Notes: a model not told the origin generated them from the letters alone. 36,979 nucleotides of DNA from Streptomyces luteolus (GCF_029968015.1 NZ_JASCIS010000064.1:1-36979), one strand, 5' to 3'. Shown: positions 7,448-15,823, counted from the first letter of the stretch. Numbers and translations: made by a program.

Positions 7448-9300
7448 CAGTCGGCTCCTGACTGCTGGACCAGCTGTGCGTCCACCAACTGTTCCAGGAT
7501 GTCCTCCGCCCGCTCCGCATCGGTGCCAAGGAGCGTCACGATGCCGTCGCGGGACAGCGTCGACGCGGGAAGTCCCCCCAGGGCCCGCAGGGCAGTCCGG
7601 TGCTCCACGGCCATCGAGTCGTACGAGAGGGCCAAGGTGTCCGCCACGCTGTGCTCGCCCGAACGCAGTTCCCGCATCCGCCGCCCCTCGTCGTGCAGCA
7701 ACCCGGCCAGGTGCCGCACGCTCCACTGCGGCCGACGGCACAGTCTGGCCGCCGCGATGCGCAGTGCCAGCGGCAGGCACCCGCACAGTTCGACGAGCTC
7801 GACTAGCGCATCGGGCTCGGCCTCGGCCCGATGCCGCCCCAGCACCCCGACCATCAGGTCGGTGGCAGCGCGCGCGGGAAGGGGGCCCAGTGACAGCCAG
7901 GACGCCCCGGCCAGTTCGACCGCGCGGCGGCCGGTGACAAGGACCAGACAGTTCGCGGAGCCGGGCAGCAAGGGGCGTACCTGCACGGCGTAGGCCGCGT
8001 CGTCCAGGACCAGGAGAATCCGCTTGCCCGCCGTGGCCGTGCGCCACAGGGCCACCCGGCCGGCCTCCCCTGCCGGAATGCGTTCGCCCGGCACCCCCAT
8101 GGCGCCCAACAGCAGTTCGAGAGCGGTCCGCGGTTCCAACGGTTCCGCATGAGCCGAATGGCCGCGCATGTCGAGGTAGAGCTGCCCGTCCTCGAACTGC
8201 TCCGCCATGCGGTGAGCCGCGTACAAGGCCAACTCGGTCTTGCCGACCCCGCCCATGCCGTCGATCGCCACGATCCGGGTTCCACCTGCGGCCGCGGCCC
8301 GGCCGAGCTCGTCGAGATACCCGAGTTCCGCCTCCCGCCCGACGAAATCGGGCACGTGGTAGGGGAGCGTGCTCGGGCGGGCAGTCTCGGCGCCGAGCGG
8401 CGACGGCACCGGGGGCGCTGGGGTCGTTGGAGTCACCGGGGTCACCGGGGTCACCGGGGTCACCGGGGTCACCGGGGTCGCTGGGGTCGTCGAGTTCGTC
8501 GGGGTCGCCGGGGGCAGTATCCTCAGCGGCGCCTCCAACTCCCCCTTCTGCTGCAGGATTTCCTGATGCAGGGCGACCAGTCGCGGATCCGGGGCGATGC
8601 CCAGCTCGTCCGCCAGGAGCTTGCGCAGCGCGGCGAACTCCTCCAGCGCCTCGGCCTGGCGCCCCGAACGGTACAGCGCCAGCATCAACTGCCGCCGCAG
8701 AAGTTCACGTAGCGGTTCCTCGTCGATCATCTCCCGAATCTCGCCTATCAGGGACGACGTCTCACCCAGCCGGAGTCTCAACTCGAAACAGCGCTCGGCG
8801 GCTTGATAGCGCTTCTCACCGAGCGACAGAGCCGCACCGGCCAGCACGGCGCCGCCAAGTCCGGCCAGTACGCGCCCCCGCCAGAGATCCAGCCCGGCAC
8901 GCAGCTCGGCGACGGCGTTCTCGGGCAGGTCTTCCGCCTCCGCCTCCTGCGAGCGGCGCAGCCGGATCGAGAAGAGGGTCGCATCCAACTGGTCCTCGTC
9001 CAGCAGGATCCGGTAGCCGCCGGTCGCGGTGACGATCAGTTGTCTACCGCCGGGAATCCGGTGGCGAAGAAGCGAAATCGCCTTACGCACCTGCTGCAGC
9101 GCCGAATCCGGTGGATTCTCGTCCCAGACCGCGGCCACCAGGCGATGCACCGGCACCACCCTCCCCTGCTCCAACAGCAGCACGGCAAGGACACAGGACT
9201 GGAGGGACCCCCCGAGCGGGACGGTCTCCGCACCGGCACGGACCTCCAGTGACCCGAGGATGTGAAACCGCACCTTGCTTCCGATGTCAGCTACCTGCAT
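7381..9300 (-). CDS. SARP-family regulator with NB-ARC domain (AfsR-like, no TPR tail)
   Basis: A 639-residue protein from the ATG at 9298-9300, preceded by AGAGGGG. Another in-frame ATG lies 6 nt upstream. Residues 8-100 are an OmpR-type winged helix, and 105-250 are the bacterial transcriptional activation domain. Residues about 262-300 are a Thr/Pro/Val linker made of tandem TPV units. Residues 318 to about 600 are an NB-ARC ATPase with P-loop GMGGVGKT (348-355), Walker B KRILLVLDD, LVTGRRAV and GCLPLALRIAA. There is no room for the TPR domain of full-length AfsR, so this is a medium-length SARP. Such proteins activate antibiotic clusters by binding direct heptamer repeats upstream of -10 boxes. 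Lying convergent with the toxoflavin-like operon, it is the best candidate for its pathway-specific regulator (inference). Confidence 0.93.
   Translation of the reverse strand: MQVADIGSKVRFHILGSLEVRAGAETVPLGGSLQSCVLAVLLLEQGRVVPVHRLVAAVWDENPPDSALQQVRKAISLLRHRIPGGRQLIVTATGGYRILLDEDQLDATLFSIRLRRSQEAEAEDLPENAVAELRAGLDLWRGRVLAGLGGAVLAGAALSLGEKRYQAAERCFELRLRLGETSSLIGEIREMIDEEPLRELLRRQLMLALYRSGRQAEALEEFAALRKLLADELGIAPDPRLVALHQEILQQKGELEAPLRILPPATPTNSTTPATPVTPVTPVTPVTPVTPTTPAPPVPSPLGAETARPSTLPYHVPDFVGREAELGYLDELGRAAAAGGTRIVAIDGMGGVGKTELALYAAHRMAEQFEDGQLYLDMRGHSAHAEPLEPRTALELLLGAMGVPGERIPAGEAGRVALWRTATAGKRILLVLDDAAYAVQVRPLLPGSANCLVLVTGRRAVELAGASWLSLGPLPARAATDLMVGVLGRHRAEAEPDALVELVELCGCLPLALRIAAARLCRRPQWSVRHLAGLLHDEGRRMRELRSGEHSVADTLALSYDSMAVEHRTALRALGGLPASTLSRDGIVTLLGTDAERAEDILEQLVDAQLVQQSGADCYSLHGLVRSFVRSLPVEEAAA
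8432..8476 (-). repeat. 9-bp tandem repeat x5 inside the SARP gene
   Basis: Five perfect copies of GTCACCGGG (plus-strand reading) run head to tail, with diverged copies on each side. In the gene they encode repeated Thr-Pro-Val triplets in the linker between the activation and NB-ARC domains. The unit is a multiple of three, so copy-number changes would keep the frame. Confidence 0.95.
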
Positions 9301-9806
9301 ATCCATCCCCTCTGAGGGTGGAGGGTCGCGTTGGCGGACGTACTCAGTCCCGCGCGTCGGCTTCAGGGCCGCGGCGCACCACCGCGAAGCCGGTGGTGCG
9401 GCCGCATCGCGCACCCTCAGCCGCACGGTTCCTGCGACGCCGTACGACACGACCGTCCGGCGGGGGAAGAGGCCGAGCATTCCGCGGCGGGCAGATCGGG
9501 GCCATCGCCCATGCAGTCCGCGCGGACGAGGCCCTCAGGCTCTGCTCGGCTCTCACGGCCGCGCTACTTCGACCAGGGTTCATGACGGGATCCTGGGGCG
9601 GCGCATGGCCCATGGCCAACCGCCCGGGTGGCACTCCGTCAGGTAGTCACGGCACGCACAGCCGACCGGGCCATCTTCGGGGGTGGATCCATTGTCCTTG
9701 CGCGCGCAGGTGTCTGTCACCGTTCCCCGGAATGATCTTTACTTCCCCTTTGCGCCTCTAGGCTTGCGGCCGGATCCAAAGCACCGATCTGACCAGGGAG
9801 TTGAGA
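9301..9806. other. 506-bp divergent intergenic region, SARP / DUF6624 remnant
   Basis: No gene is supported here. Open frames on both strands lack recognisable domains. A possible plus-strand promoter is TTTACT (9739-9744) with TAGGCT (9760-9765), 15 bp apart, about 40 bp upstream of the DUF6624 remnant. I see no clear SARP-type direct heptamer repeats by eye. Confidence 0.4.
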
Positions 9807-10138
9807 GTGGCGCACGACATTGCCGCGCTGGCGGTGGAACTCACGGACATGGCTGCGGCCGATCACCGGTCCACGGTCCGCGCGAACAGCGATGACCCCG
9901 CCGAGCAGCTGGCGTGGCGGCGGCTGACCGCCCGGCACGGTGACCGGCTCGGCGAGATCATGGACGAGTACGGCTGGCCGACGGCCGAGAGCAGATCTAC
10001 GGCACTCAGATCGCCGGCGTGAAGGACGGGACCCCGGTCCCGTGGCCCTGTGAAGAGCCCGAGCGCATGGACGAACTCCGTGCGGAAGTCGGCATCGAGC
10101 CCTTCGACGAGTACGTTGCCAAGTTCTCCACGGCCTGA
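9807..10138 (+). pseudogene. DUF6624 protein remnant, internally deleted and frameshifted
   Basis: GTG 9807 follows AGGGAG by 6 nt. The first frame encodes the N-terminal DUF6624 part, ending in the diagnostic EYGWPT at about 9967-9984, then runs off to a stop at 10020-10022. From about 9992 another frame (+2) encodes QIYGTQ, GTPVPWPCEEPERMDELR and EVGIEPFDEYV, which is the family C-terminus, ending at TGA 10136-10138. In the intact family about 55-60 residues (the AWLxxQHAD...LTDRVL region) separate these two parts, so an internal deletion has joined them out of frame. This is family knowledge from memory. The deletion itself follows from the two readable halves. Confidence 0.7.
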
Positions 10139-10149
10139 CACCCGATGCA

Positions 10150-10605
10150 TCAGCCGGTGGAGGTCTCGTCGATGGAGGGCATCGGTTTCCCGTCCGGATG
10201 CCACCTGTCGAGGAAGTCGGCCTGCCGGGCGAAGTCGACGAGTTCGACGCGGGCGCCGACGCTGTCCATCCGGTGATAGGCGAACGGCCGGCCGTAGGGA
10301 CAGCCGGAGAAGTCCAGGGGCATGCCCTCGTCCTCCAGTCGCCGCGAACCCTGCCGCACATCGCTGGTCCAGAAGCCGACGTGATCGAACCTTGCTCCCT
10401 TGGACGCGTCCCAGGGGCTGTCGGACGGCCCTTCAATGAGTTCGATGAAGGGCGGCCCGCCTGTGGTGAAGACGATGCGGTAGTCCCACTCACCGAGCCG
10501 GTCGGACGCGGGGGCACTCCACTCGACCCCGGCCGCACGACGCAGGTCGTCCATCGCCCGCTCGATGTCCGGGACCACGAAACACACATGGTAGAAGCCA
10601 GTCAT
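10150..10605 (-). CDS. VOC-superfamily (glyoxalase/bleomycin-resistance fold) protein
   Basis: A 151-residue protein from the ATG at 10603-10605. Upstream in-frame codons lack a ribosome site. Two beta-alpha-beta-beta-beta units are readable. The first runs from FYHVCFVVPDIERAMDDL to PPFIELIEGP, the second from RFDHVGFWTSDVRQGSRRLE to ARVELVD. His at the start of each unit and Glu at the end of the first strand pair are plausible metal ligands. Close relatives are annotated as glyoxalase-like or methylmalonyl-CoA-epimerase-like VOC proteins. The substrate is not predictable. It is convergent with the DUF6624 remnant, 11 bp between stops. Confidence 0.85.
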   Translation of the reverse strand: MTGFYHVCFVVPDIERAMDDLRRAAGVEWSAPASDRLGEWDYRIVFTTGGPPFIELIEGPSDSPWDASKGARFDHVGFWTSDVRQGSRRLEDEGMPLDFSGCPYGRPFAYHRMDSVGARVELVDFARQADFLDRWHPDGKPMPSIDETSTG

Positions 10606-10869
10606 CCACCCATGATCGACCACGTCACACGTACTGGTCGTCGCCGGGACGGCCCCACCCGCTCTCTTCAGGCGGTCCCCGGGCTCGCGAAGCCGGGGTT
10701 GCGGCGCTGGGCTTCCCGGAAGTGCGCGCGAAGTCCCGTGCTTCGGCGGGCTGTTCCGCCCGGTGCAGGGCCCCATGCGAGGGAGTTCGAGAAGGACGAG
10801 GGGATGCGGGGCGCGTGCGAGTGAGGCGGCGTAGTCGCGCAGCGCGGCAGCGGCGCGGGCTGCCGCAGG

Positions 10870-12054
10870 CTAGCCGCTCAGGCGGCGTACGAGCGGGGTG
10901 CGCAGCCGGGGGCGGATCCGGACCTCGCCGAGGAATTCGGTGAGCCGTGCGGCCTCGGCCGCGATGGCTGTGCGGACACGCCGGTCCGTTTCGGTGGTGA
11001 GGAGGTGCGTGACGATGCGGCCGTCCTCGTGCTGGCCCCAGCCGCCGATGATGCGGCCGTCGCACCACAGGGTCGGGCAGATGTTGCCGTTGCGGTCGAA
11101 GAGTTCGGGGACGTGGGCGGGGTCGAGGTACCAGTCGCGATCGCGCCAGCCCATCGCGGTGGGGTCCAACGAGGGCAGCAGGGACACTGCCGGTCCGCTG
11201 TCCGCCCGGTCGGGTGGCCCGAGGACGGGGTCGTCGGGCAGGACGTAGCCGGTGGCGTGCCCGAGGTCGACTTCTACGGCGCCGGTGCCTGCCAACGCGT
11301 TGAGGGTGTGCGTGAGGTTCCAGCCGGTCCACCACTTGATGTCGTCGAGGGTGACCGGGCCGAACGCCGTCAGATAGCAGGTGGCGAGCACGATTCGCGC
11401 GTGGTCGGCGGGCACTTGGGCGTGGGGTTCCGCCAGAGTCCAGCGGAACTTGGCCGATGCCCACGTGCCCTGGGGGCGGCCGCGGCGGATACGGCCTTCG
11501 GCGGCCATCACGGTGAGCACCTTGTTGCTGATCCGGGCCCGGGTCTCGTACGGCTTGCCCGGCGAGAACGTGATCCGCTCTTTGAGCTGTGGGACCGCGT
11601 CGGCGATCTGGGTGGCGTCGGCCTCACCGAGGTCGGCCAAGGCGGTGATGAGGTCGCGTTCGACGGCTTGCAGCCACGCCGCGTCGTGCCCGAGCTGGTC
11701 GGCCAGCACCTTGGCCAGGGCGCCGCGTTCGCGGGCCGCGACGGTGCGGGCGGTGGACGCCTCCACCACCGACGCCAGGGCTTTCGGCACCACGAACACC
11801 GTGCGTCGCATGCACAGCATCCGCACCAGGCTCTGGTCCTCGTACAACGCCTGTTCCACTGCCTGCGGCGTTGCTCCGGTCATCCGCGCGGCCACGGAGA
11901 GGAACACCGTGGCCGGTTCGGTGGCATGCAGCGCCACCAGGGCATCGGCCACCTGCTCCACCGATGTCGCGCGGGCGGACGGTGCGAGCAGGTGACGATG
12001 GACCAGCATGGCGCGGCGCTGCCGGTCGCTGATCTTCGGACGAATCGTGGCCAT
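10870..12054 (-). CDS. AlkZ-like winged-helix (HTH_42) DNA-binding protein
   Basis: A 394-residue protein from the ATG at 12052-12054. The open frame extends much further upstream only because it runs through repeats and an antisense gene. It has the HTH_42/AlkZ layout: an N-terminal winged helix (QVADALVALHATEPATVFLS), a second winged-helix region around TLDDIKWWTGW, LLPSLDPTAMGW and a C-terminal beta part with TLWCDGRIIGGWG. AlkZ glycosylases unhook DNA interstrand crosslinks with a Q-x-Q motif. In this protein the matching site reads HAT, so glycosylase activity is doubtful. The gene is divergent from an SDR gene across a tandem-repeat region that holds both promoters. Confidence 0.8.
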   Translation of the reverse strand: MATIRPKISDRQRRAMLVHRHLLAPSARATSVEQVADALVALHATEPATVFLSVAARMTGATPQAVEQALYEDQSLVRMLCMRRTVFVVPKALASVVEASTARTVAARERGALAKVLADQLGHDAAWLQAVERDLITALADLGEADATQIADAVPQLKERITFSPGKPYETRARISNKVLTVMAAEGRIRRGRPQGTWASAKFRWTLAEPHAQVPADHARIVLATCYLTAFGPVTLDDIKWWTGWNLTHTLNALAGTGAVEVDLGHATGYVLPDDPVLGPPDRADSGPAVSLLPSLDPTAMGWRDRDWYLDPAHVPELFDRNGNICPTLWCDGRIIGGWGQHEDGRIVTHLLTTETDRRVRTAIAAEAARLTEFLGEVRIRPRLRTPLVRRLSG

Positions 12055-12134
12055 GGTGGATGCTGCCTCAGTCGGCGCGGAGTGTTCCGAAGAACGCGCG
12101 GATGTCGTCGACGAACAAGTCGGGAACCTCGAAT

Positions 12135-12210
12135 GAGGTTGTCGAGGTTGTCGAAGTGACGAGGTTGTCGAAGTGACGAGGTTGACGAAGTGACGAGGTT
12201 GACGAAGAGA
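12135..12210. repeat. 17-bp tandem repeat array in divergent promoter region
   Basis: Copies of GAGGTTGWCGAAGTGAC start at 12144, 12161 and 12178, flanked by a partial copy at 12135 and a diverging copy at 12195 that ends just before the GAGGAG ribosome site of the SDR gene. The unit length is not a multiple of three and the array is noncoding. It could act as iterated regulator sites (for example for an autoregulated winged-helix protein) or be a neutral minisatellite. Confidence 0.9.
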
Positions 12211-12222
12211 GAGGAGCAGAGC

Positions 12223-12984
12223 ATGTCCATGGAGGGCCGCTGTGTGGTGGTGTCCGGTGCGGGAAGCGGGCTTGGACGTGCCATGGCACGGCGTATGGCG
12301 GCCGCAGGGGCCCAAGTCGTCGTGGCCGGCGACAAGGAGCCGCCGCTGGCGGAGACCGTCCAACTCATCGCGGACGAGGGCGGGTCGGCGTTCGCGGTGC
12401 GTTGCGACGTGAGCGACGAGGACGACGTGGTCGCCCTGATGCACCGGACCGTAGAGCGATTCGGGCGGCTCGACGTACTGGTCAACAACGCTGGGGTGGA
12501 GTTCGCCAAGCGCGTGGAGGACACCACGGTCGAGGAATGGGACTGGCTCATGGACGTCAACCTCAAGGGCGTGTTCCTCTGCGCCAAACATGCGCTGCCC
12601 GCCATGCGCAGGGCGGGCGGCGGGGTCATCGTGAACGTCGCGTCCGAGCTGGCCCTGGTCGGATCGGAAGCAGTGGCCGCCTACTCCGCCTCCAAGGCCG
12701 GTGTACTGCAGTTGAGCCGCGCGCTCGCCGTCGACCACGCCGCCGACGGGATCCGGGTGAACACCCTCAGCCCCGGCGTGATCCTCACCGACCTTCTGCA
12801 GACAGCCCTGGACTCGACCGGCGACCCCGACAAGCGCCGTCGGCAATTCGAGGAGCGCACCCTCCTCGGCAGGCTGGGCACCCCCGAAGAGGCCGCCGAC
12901 GCCGCGCTGTTCCTGGCCTCGGACCAGTCCTCGTACATGACCGGCGCGAACCTCGTCCTCGACGGTGGCTGGACCGCCCACTGA
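12223..12984 (+). CDS. Short-chain dehydrogenase/reductase (SDR), classical type
   Basis: A 253-residue NAD(P)-dependent oxidoreductase. The cofactor motif is GAGSGLG near residue 12, followed by CDVSDEDD, NNAGV (about 89) and the catalytic Ser...YSASK set (VNVASELALVGSEAVAAYSASK region). The C-terminus PEEAADAALFLASDQSSYMTGANLVLDGGW is that of the FabG/glucose-dehydrogenase-like branch. The start is ATG 12223, 6 nt after GAGGAG. An upstream ATG at 12190 falls in the repeats. Asp at the end of the second strand (VVAGDKE) hints at NAD preference, with low certainty. Substrate is unknown. Confidence 0.92.
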   Translation: MSMEGRCVVVSGAGSGLGRAMARRMAAAGAQVVVAGDKEPPLAETVQLIADEGGSAFAVRCDVSDEDDVVALMHRTVERFGRLDVLVNNAGVEFAKRVEDTTVEEWDWLMDVNLKGVFLCAKHALPAMRRAGGGVIVNVASELALVGSEAVAAYSASKAGVLQLSRALAVDHAADGIRVNTLSPGVILTDLLQTALDSTGDPDKRRRQFEERTLLGRLGTPEEAADAALFLASDQSSYMTGANLVLDGGWTAH

Positions 12985-12988
12985 CCGT

Positions 12989-13106
12989 CCCAACGAGTAA
13001 CTGCAGCCCAACGAGTAACAGCCGGGCCCAACGAGTAACTGCGGGGCCCAACAAGTAACCGCCGGGCCCAACGAGTAACTGCGGGGCCCAACAGGTAACT
13101 GCCGGG
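12989..13106. repeat. 20-bp imperfect tandem repeat x6
   Basis: Six consecutive units of about 20 bp of the form CCCAACGAGTAACTGCSGGG start at 12989, 13007, 13027, 13047, 13067 and 13087. The array fills most of the gap between the SDR stop and the GlxA-family regulator start. Units differ at a few positions (GAG/AAG/AGG; CTG/CAG/CCG), so the array is old enough to have diverged. No dyad is present within one unit. Confidence 0.95.
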
Positions 13107-13184
13107 ACGGGCGCGTCGCGCCGGTCCTCGCCGCTTTCCGCCCCGTGAGTGGCGGCCGGAGGGCATGGCGTAGGCTCCGGCGGC

Positions 13185-14132
13185 ATGCGGGTGATCGCGG
13201 TTCTCGCACTCGACGGGGTGTCGGCCTTCGATCTGGCCATTCCGTGCCAGGTCTTCGCGCTCACCCCCGGCGACGGCGACGCACCCGCCTACGAACTGCG
13301 CGTCTGCGTCGACCGGGCACTGCCGACGACGGCCGGCCCGGCGGAACCGTTCCGGATCTCCTCCTCCTACGGCTGGGAAGACGCCCTGGACGCCGACACC
13401 GTCCTCGTGCCCGGCATCCCGCACGACCGCGTCCCGCATCCGCGCGCCGTCCGAGTGCTGCGGGAGGCGGCGGCCGGCGGGGCCCGCATCGCCTCCATCT
13501 GCACCGGTGCCTTCGTACTCGGTCATGCCGGACTCCTTGAGGGGCGGCGCGCCACCACCCACTGGCGGTTCGCCGATCTGCTGGCGGAGCGGTTTCCCGG
13601 TGCTCGCGTCGATCCGTCCGTGCTCTACGTCGACGAGGGCCAGGTGCTCACCTCCGCCGGAATCGCCGCCGGCCTCGACCTGTGCCTGCACATGGTCCGC
13701 CGCGACCACGGCGCCGCGGTGGCCGCCGACGTCGCACGCATGCTGGTGATGCCGCCCCAACGAGCAGGCGGCCAGGCCCAGTACATCGACTACCGGGCGC
13801 CCGAGGACGACTCCGCCGACCTCGGCGACACCTTGGCGTGGATGCGCGGCAAGCTGAACGAGCCGCTCAGCGTCGCCGACATCGCCGCCCACGCGATGAT
13901 CAGCCGCCGCAGTCTGTCCCGGCATTTCCGGGCCCAGACCGGTACAACACCCTTGCGCTGGCTCCTCGTCCAGCGCGTGCAGCGTGCCAGGGAGCTCCTG
14001 GAGACGACGGCGCTGCCGCTGACGAGGGTGGCCGAGGAGACCGGGTTCGGCTCCGTCGAGGCGCTGCGCCACCACTTCTCGCGACAGGTCGGAACCACGC
14101 CGTCCGCCTACCGGTCCACCTTCCGTATGTGA
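13185..14132 (+). CDS. GlxA-family AraC-type regulator (DJ-1/PfpI + HTH)
   Basis: A 315-residue protein. Residues 1 to about 190 are a DJ-1/PfpI (GATase1-like) sensor domain starting RVIAVLALDGVSAFDLAIP, with the nucleophile-elbow segment SICTGAFVLG (Cys near 106). Residues about 220-315 hold two AraC helix-turn-helices (PLSVADIAAHAMISRRSLSRHF and a second ending GTTPSAYR). Such proteins sense small metabolites and regulate transcription. The start ATG 13185 has only a weak ribosome site (GGCGGC). The gene stands at the head of two stand-alone DJ-1/PfpI genes, its probable targets. Confidence 0.92.
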   Translation: MRVIAVLALDGVSAFDLAIPCQVFALTPGDGDAPAYELRVCVDRALPTTAGPAEPFRISSSYGWEDALDADTVLVPGIPHDRVPHPRAVRVLREAAAGGARIASICTGAFVLGHAGLLEGRRATTHWRFADLLAERFPGARVDPSVLYVDEGQVLTSAGIAAGLDLCLHMVRRDHGAAVAADVARMLVMPPQRAGGQAQYIDYRAPEDDSADLGDTLAWMRGKLNEPLSVADIAAHAMISRRSLSRHFRAQTGTTPLRWLLVQRVQRARELLETTALPLTRVAEETGFGSVEALRHHFSRQVGTTPSAYRSTFRM

Positions 14133-14328
14133 GCCGTGGACCGGGCCTCGGGGGACCGGCCGTGGGGGGAGCGGCCGTGGGGGAGTGGGCCTCGGGGGCT
14201 GGCCCGATCTTGCGCACCATGGGCACGCGTGCCGGTGTCGTCGATCCCCAACTGCCGGAAGACTCAAGGGCGTTCTCGCTTCCCACCGGCCGCCGACACC
14301 GCGCTGCCACTTCCGCACGGAGAGACCT

Positions 14329-14979
14329 ATGCCCACTCAGCCCGGGGACGCCGCCCCGCCCGCCCCCACCGCGACCGCCCCCCGGCGCCCCATGCGTGTC
14401 CACACCGTGCTCTACGACGGCGTGGAGGAGCAGGACTTCGCCGGTCACATCGAGGTGCTGGGCATCGCGGGGGAGGACCTCGTCGCGCAGTCCTTCGTCC
14501 ACGTCGAGGGGGGCCGGCGGGTGAGGACGGCCGCCGGTATGGAGATTCGGTGCCGGGACACCTGGTCGCCCCGCTCCGCCGACGTGATCATCGTGCCCGG
14601 CGCGGGCTACGGCGACGGCTCCGGGCTCGACCGGGAGATCCGGCGCGGCGTCCTGCCCCGCGCCCTGGCCTCCGCTCCCAGGAAGGGGCTCGTCCTCGGC
14701 GCGGTGTGCACGGGCACCATGCTCCTGGCCGCCGCCGGACTGACCGACAGGCGCCGTTGCACCACCCACCACATCGCCCTGGACGATCTGCGCCGGCAGG
14801 GCGGGCGCGTGGTCGGCGGCCGGGTCGTCGACGACGGCGACCTCGTCACCTGCGGCGGCGTCACGTCGGGCATCGACCTCGGCATCTGGCTGCTCGAGCG
14901 CTACTTCGGCGCGGATCTGGCCGTCCATGCCGAGAAGGTCCTGGAGTACGAACGCCGGGGCACCGTGAACGTCGCCTGA
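14329..14979 (+). CDS. DJ-1/PfpI-family protein (isonitrile hydratase-like)
   Basis: A 216-residue protein starting at ATG 14329, after GGAGAG. The first about 20 residues are Pro/Ala-rich and not conserved. It has RVHTVLYDGVEEQDFAGHIEVL, then VIIVPGAGYG, the nucleophile-elbow Cys in LGAVCTGTMLLAAAGL, CTTHH, and GGVTSGIDLGIWLLER. These are the landmarks of the isonitrile-hydratase/ThiJ branch of the DJ-1 superfamily. The reaction is uncertain. It is the second of three DJ-1-fold genes in a row and shares clear motif identity with the next gene, so the two look like a tandem duplication. Confidence 0.88.
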   Translation: MPTQPGDAAPPAPTATAPRRPMRVHTVLYDGVEEQDFAGHIEVLGIAGEDLVAQSFVHVEGGRRVRTAAGMEIRCRDTWSPRSADVIIVPGAGYGDGSGLDREIRRGVLPRALASAPRKGLVLGAVCTGTMLLAAAGLTDRRRCTTHHIALDDLRRQGGRVVGGRVVDDGDLVTCGGVTSGIDLGIWLLERYFGADLAVHAEKVLEYERRGTVNVA

Positions 14980-15091
14980 CGAACGCTCAAGCTCCGCTCC
15001 CCCTCACCCTCCCCCTCCCCCTCCCCCTCACCCACACCCACCCCCTCCAGCCACCTGGTACCTGTCACATGCCCAGAGAAACGAGACGACC

Positions 15092-15823
15092 TTGAAGCGA
15101 CGCACCCTTCTGCGCAGCGCGACCGCGCTCGGAGCCGCCAGTCTGGCGTCCGGTGCCGCCACCGACAGCGCGGTCGCGGCCCCTTCCCGACGCGACGACG
15201 ACGATTCCCTCCGGGTGCACGTCGTACTCTTCGACGGCGTGGAGGAGCTCGACCTGGCCGCCCCCTACGAGGTGTTCGCCGCTGCGTCCCACTTCACCGA
15301 CCGGTCGGTCGACGTGCGCTACGTCGCCGTCGACGGCCCCCGCACCGTCACCGCCGCCTACGGCACCGCCCTGCGCGTCGAGCACCCGTGGGCGCCGGAG
15401 CAGGCCGACCTCCTCGTGGTCCCCGGTGGCGGATACGCCCGCCGCGAGGCCCCCGGAGTATGGGCCGAGATACGCCGAGAAGCGCTGCCCCGGGCGCTGG
15501 CGCGGGCGCACCGGCCGGGGCTCACGATCAGCGCCCTGTGCACCGGCGTGATGTTGCTTTCCGCCGCCGGCCTGACACACGGCCGGCCCTGCACCACCCA
15601 CCACCGGGCACGGCATGACCTCGAACAACAGGGCGGACGCCTGAAGAACGCCCGTGTCGTCGATGACGGCGACCTGGTCACCGCCGGGGGAGTCACGTCA
15701 GGCCTGGACCTCGCCCTCTGGCTGACGCAGCGCGAACTGGGCATCGAGGCCAGGCTCGGCCTGGAAGGCATGCTGGAGTACGAGGCACGCGGCACGGTCT
15801 GGAGAGCACCGGGGCCTGCCTAG
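15092..15823 (+). CDS. Exported DJ-1/PfpI-family protein with twin-arginine-like signal
   Basis: A 243-residue protein starting at TTG 15092. The N-terminus KRRTLLRSATALGAASLASG is a twin-arginine-like signal ending around AVAAP (about 27-31). This is unusual for a DJ-1-fold protein and suggests secretion or a lipoprotein-like outside location. The body matches the preceding gene: RVHVVLFDGVEELDLAAPYEVF, DLLVVPGGGYA, Cys in ISALCTGVMLLSAAGL, CTTHH, GGVTSGLDLALWL. Polypyrimidine DNA (14999-15050) precedes it. The TTG start is chosen because no ATG or GTG fits the signal peptide. Function is unknown. Confidence 0.85.
   Translation: MKRRTLLRSATALGAASLASGAATDSAVAAPSRRDDDDSLRVHVVLFDGVEELDLAAPYEVFAAASHFTDRSVDVRYVAVDGPRTVTAAYGTALRVEHPWAPEQADLLVVPGGGYARREAPGVWAEIRREALPRALARAHRPGLTISALCTGVMLLSAAGLTHGRPCTTHHRARHDLEQQGGRLKNARVVDDGDLVTAGGVTSGLDLALWLTQRELGIEARLGLEGMLEYEARGTVWRAPGPA

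Noticed and set aside
6207..7937. 576-codon plus-strand frame spanning FGE-like gene to SARP
   Set aside because: Pro/Arg-rich shadow crossing three real genes, with no recognisable domain.
11005..12159. 384-codon plus-strand frame over the AlkZ-like gene
   Set aside because: It is antisense to a protein with clear HTH_42 structure, and its own translation has no family features.
12989..13106. CRISPR-like array
   Set aside because: Units are directly adjacent 20-mers without unique spacers, and no cas genes are present. It is a minisatellite.
12055..13209. N-terminal extension of the AlkZ-like gene through the repeats
   Set aside because: The frame stays open only because the 20-bp and 17-bp repeats lack stops and the region is antisense to the SDR gene. 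The conserved domain begins at ATG 12054.
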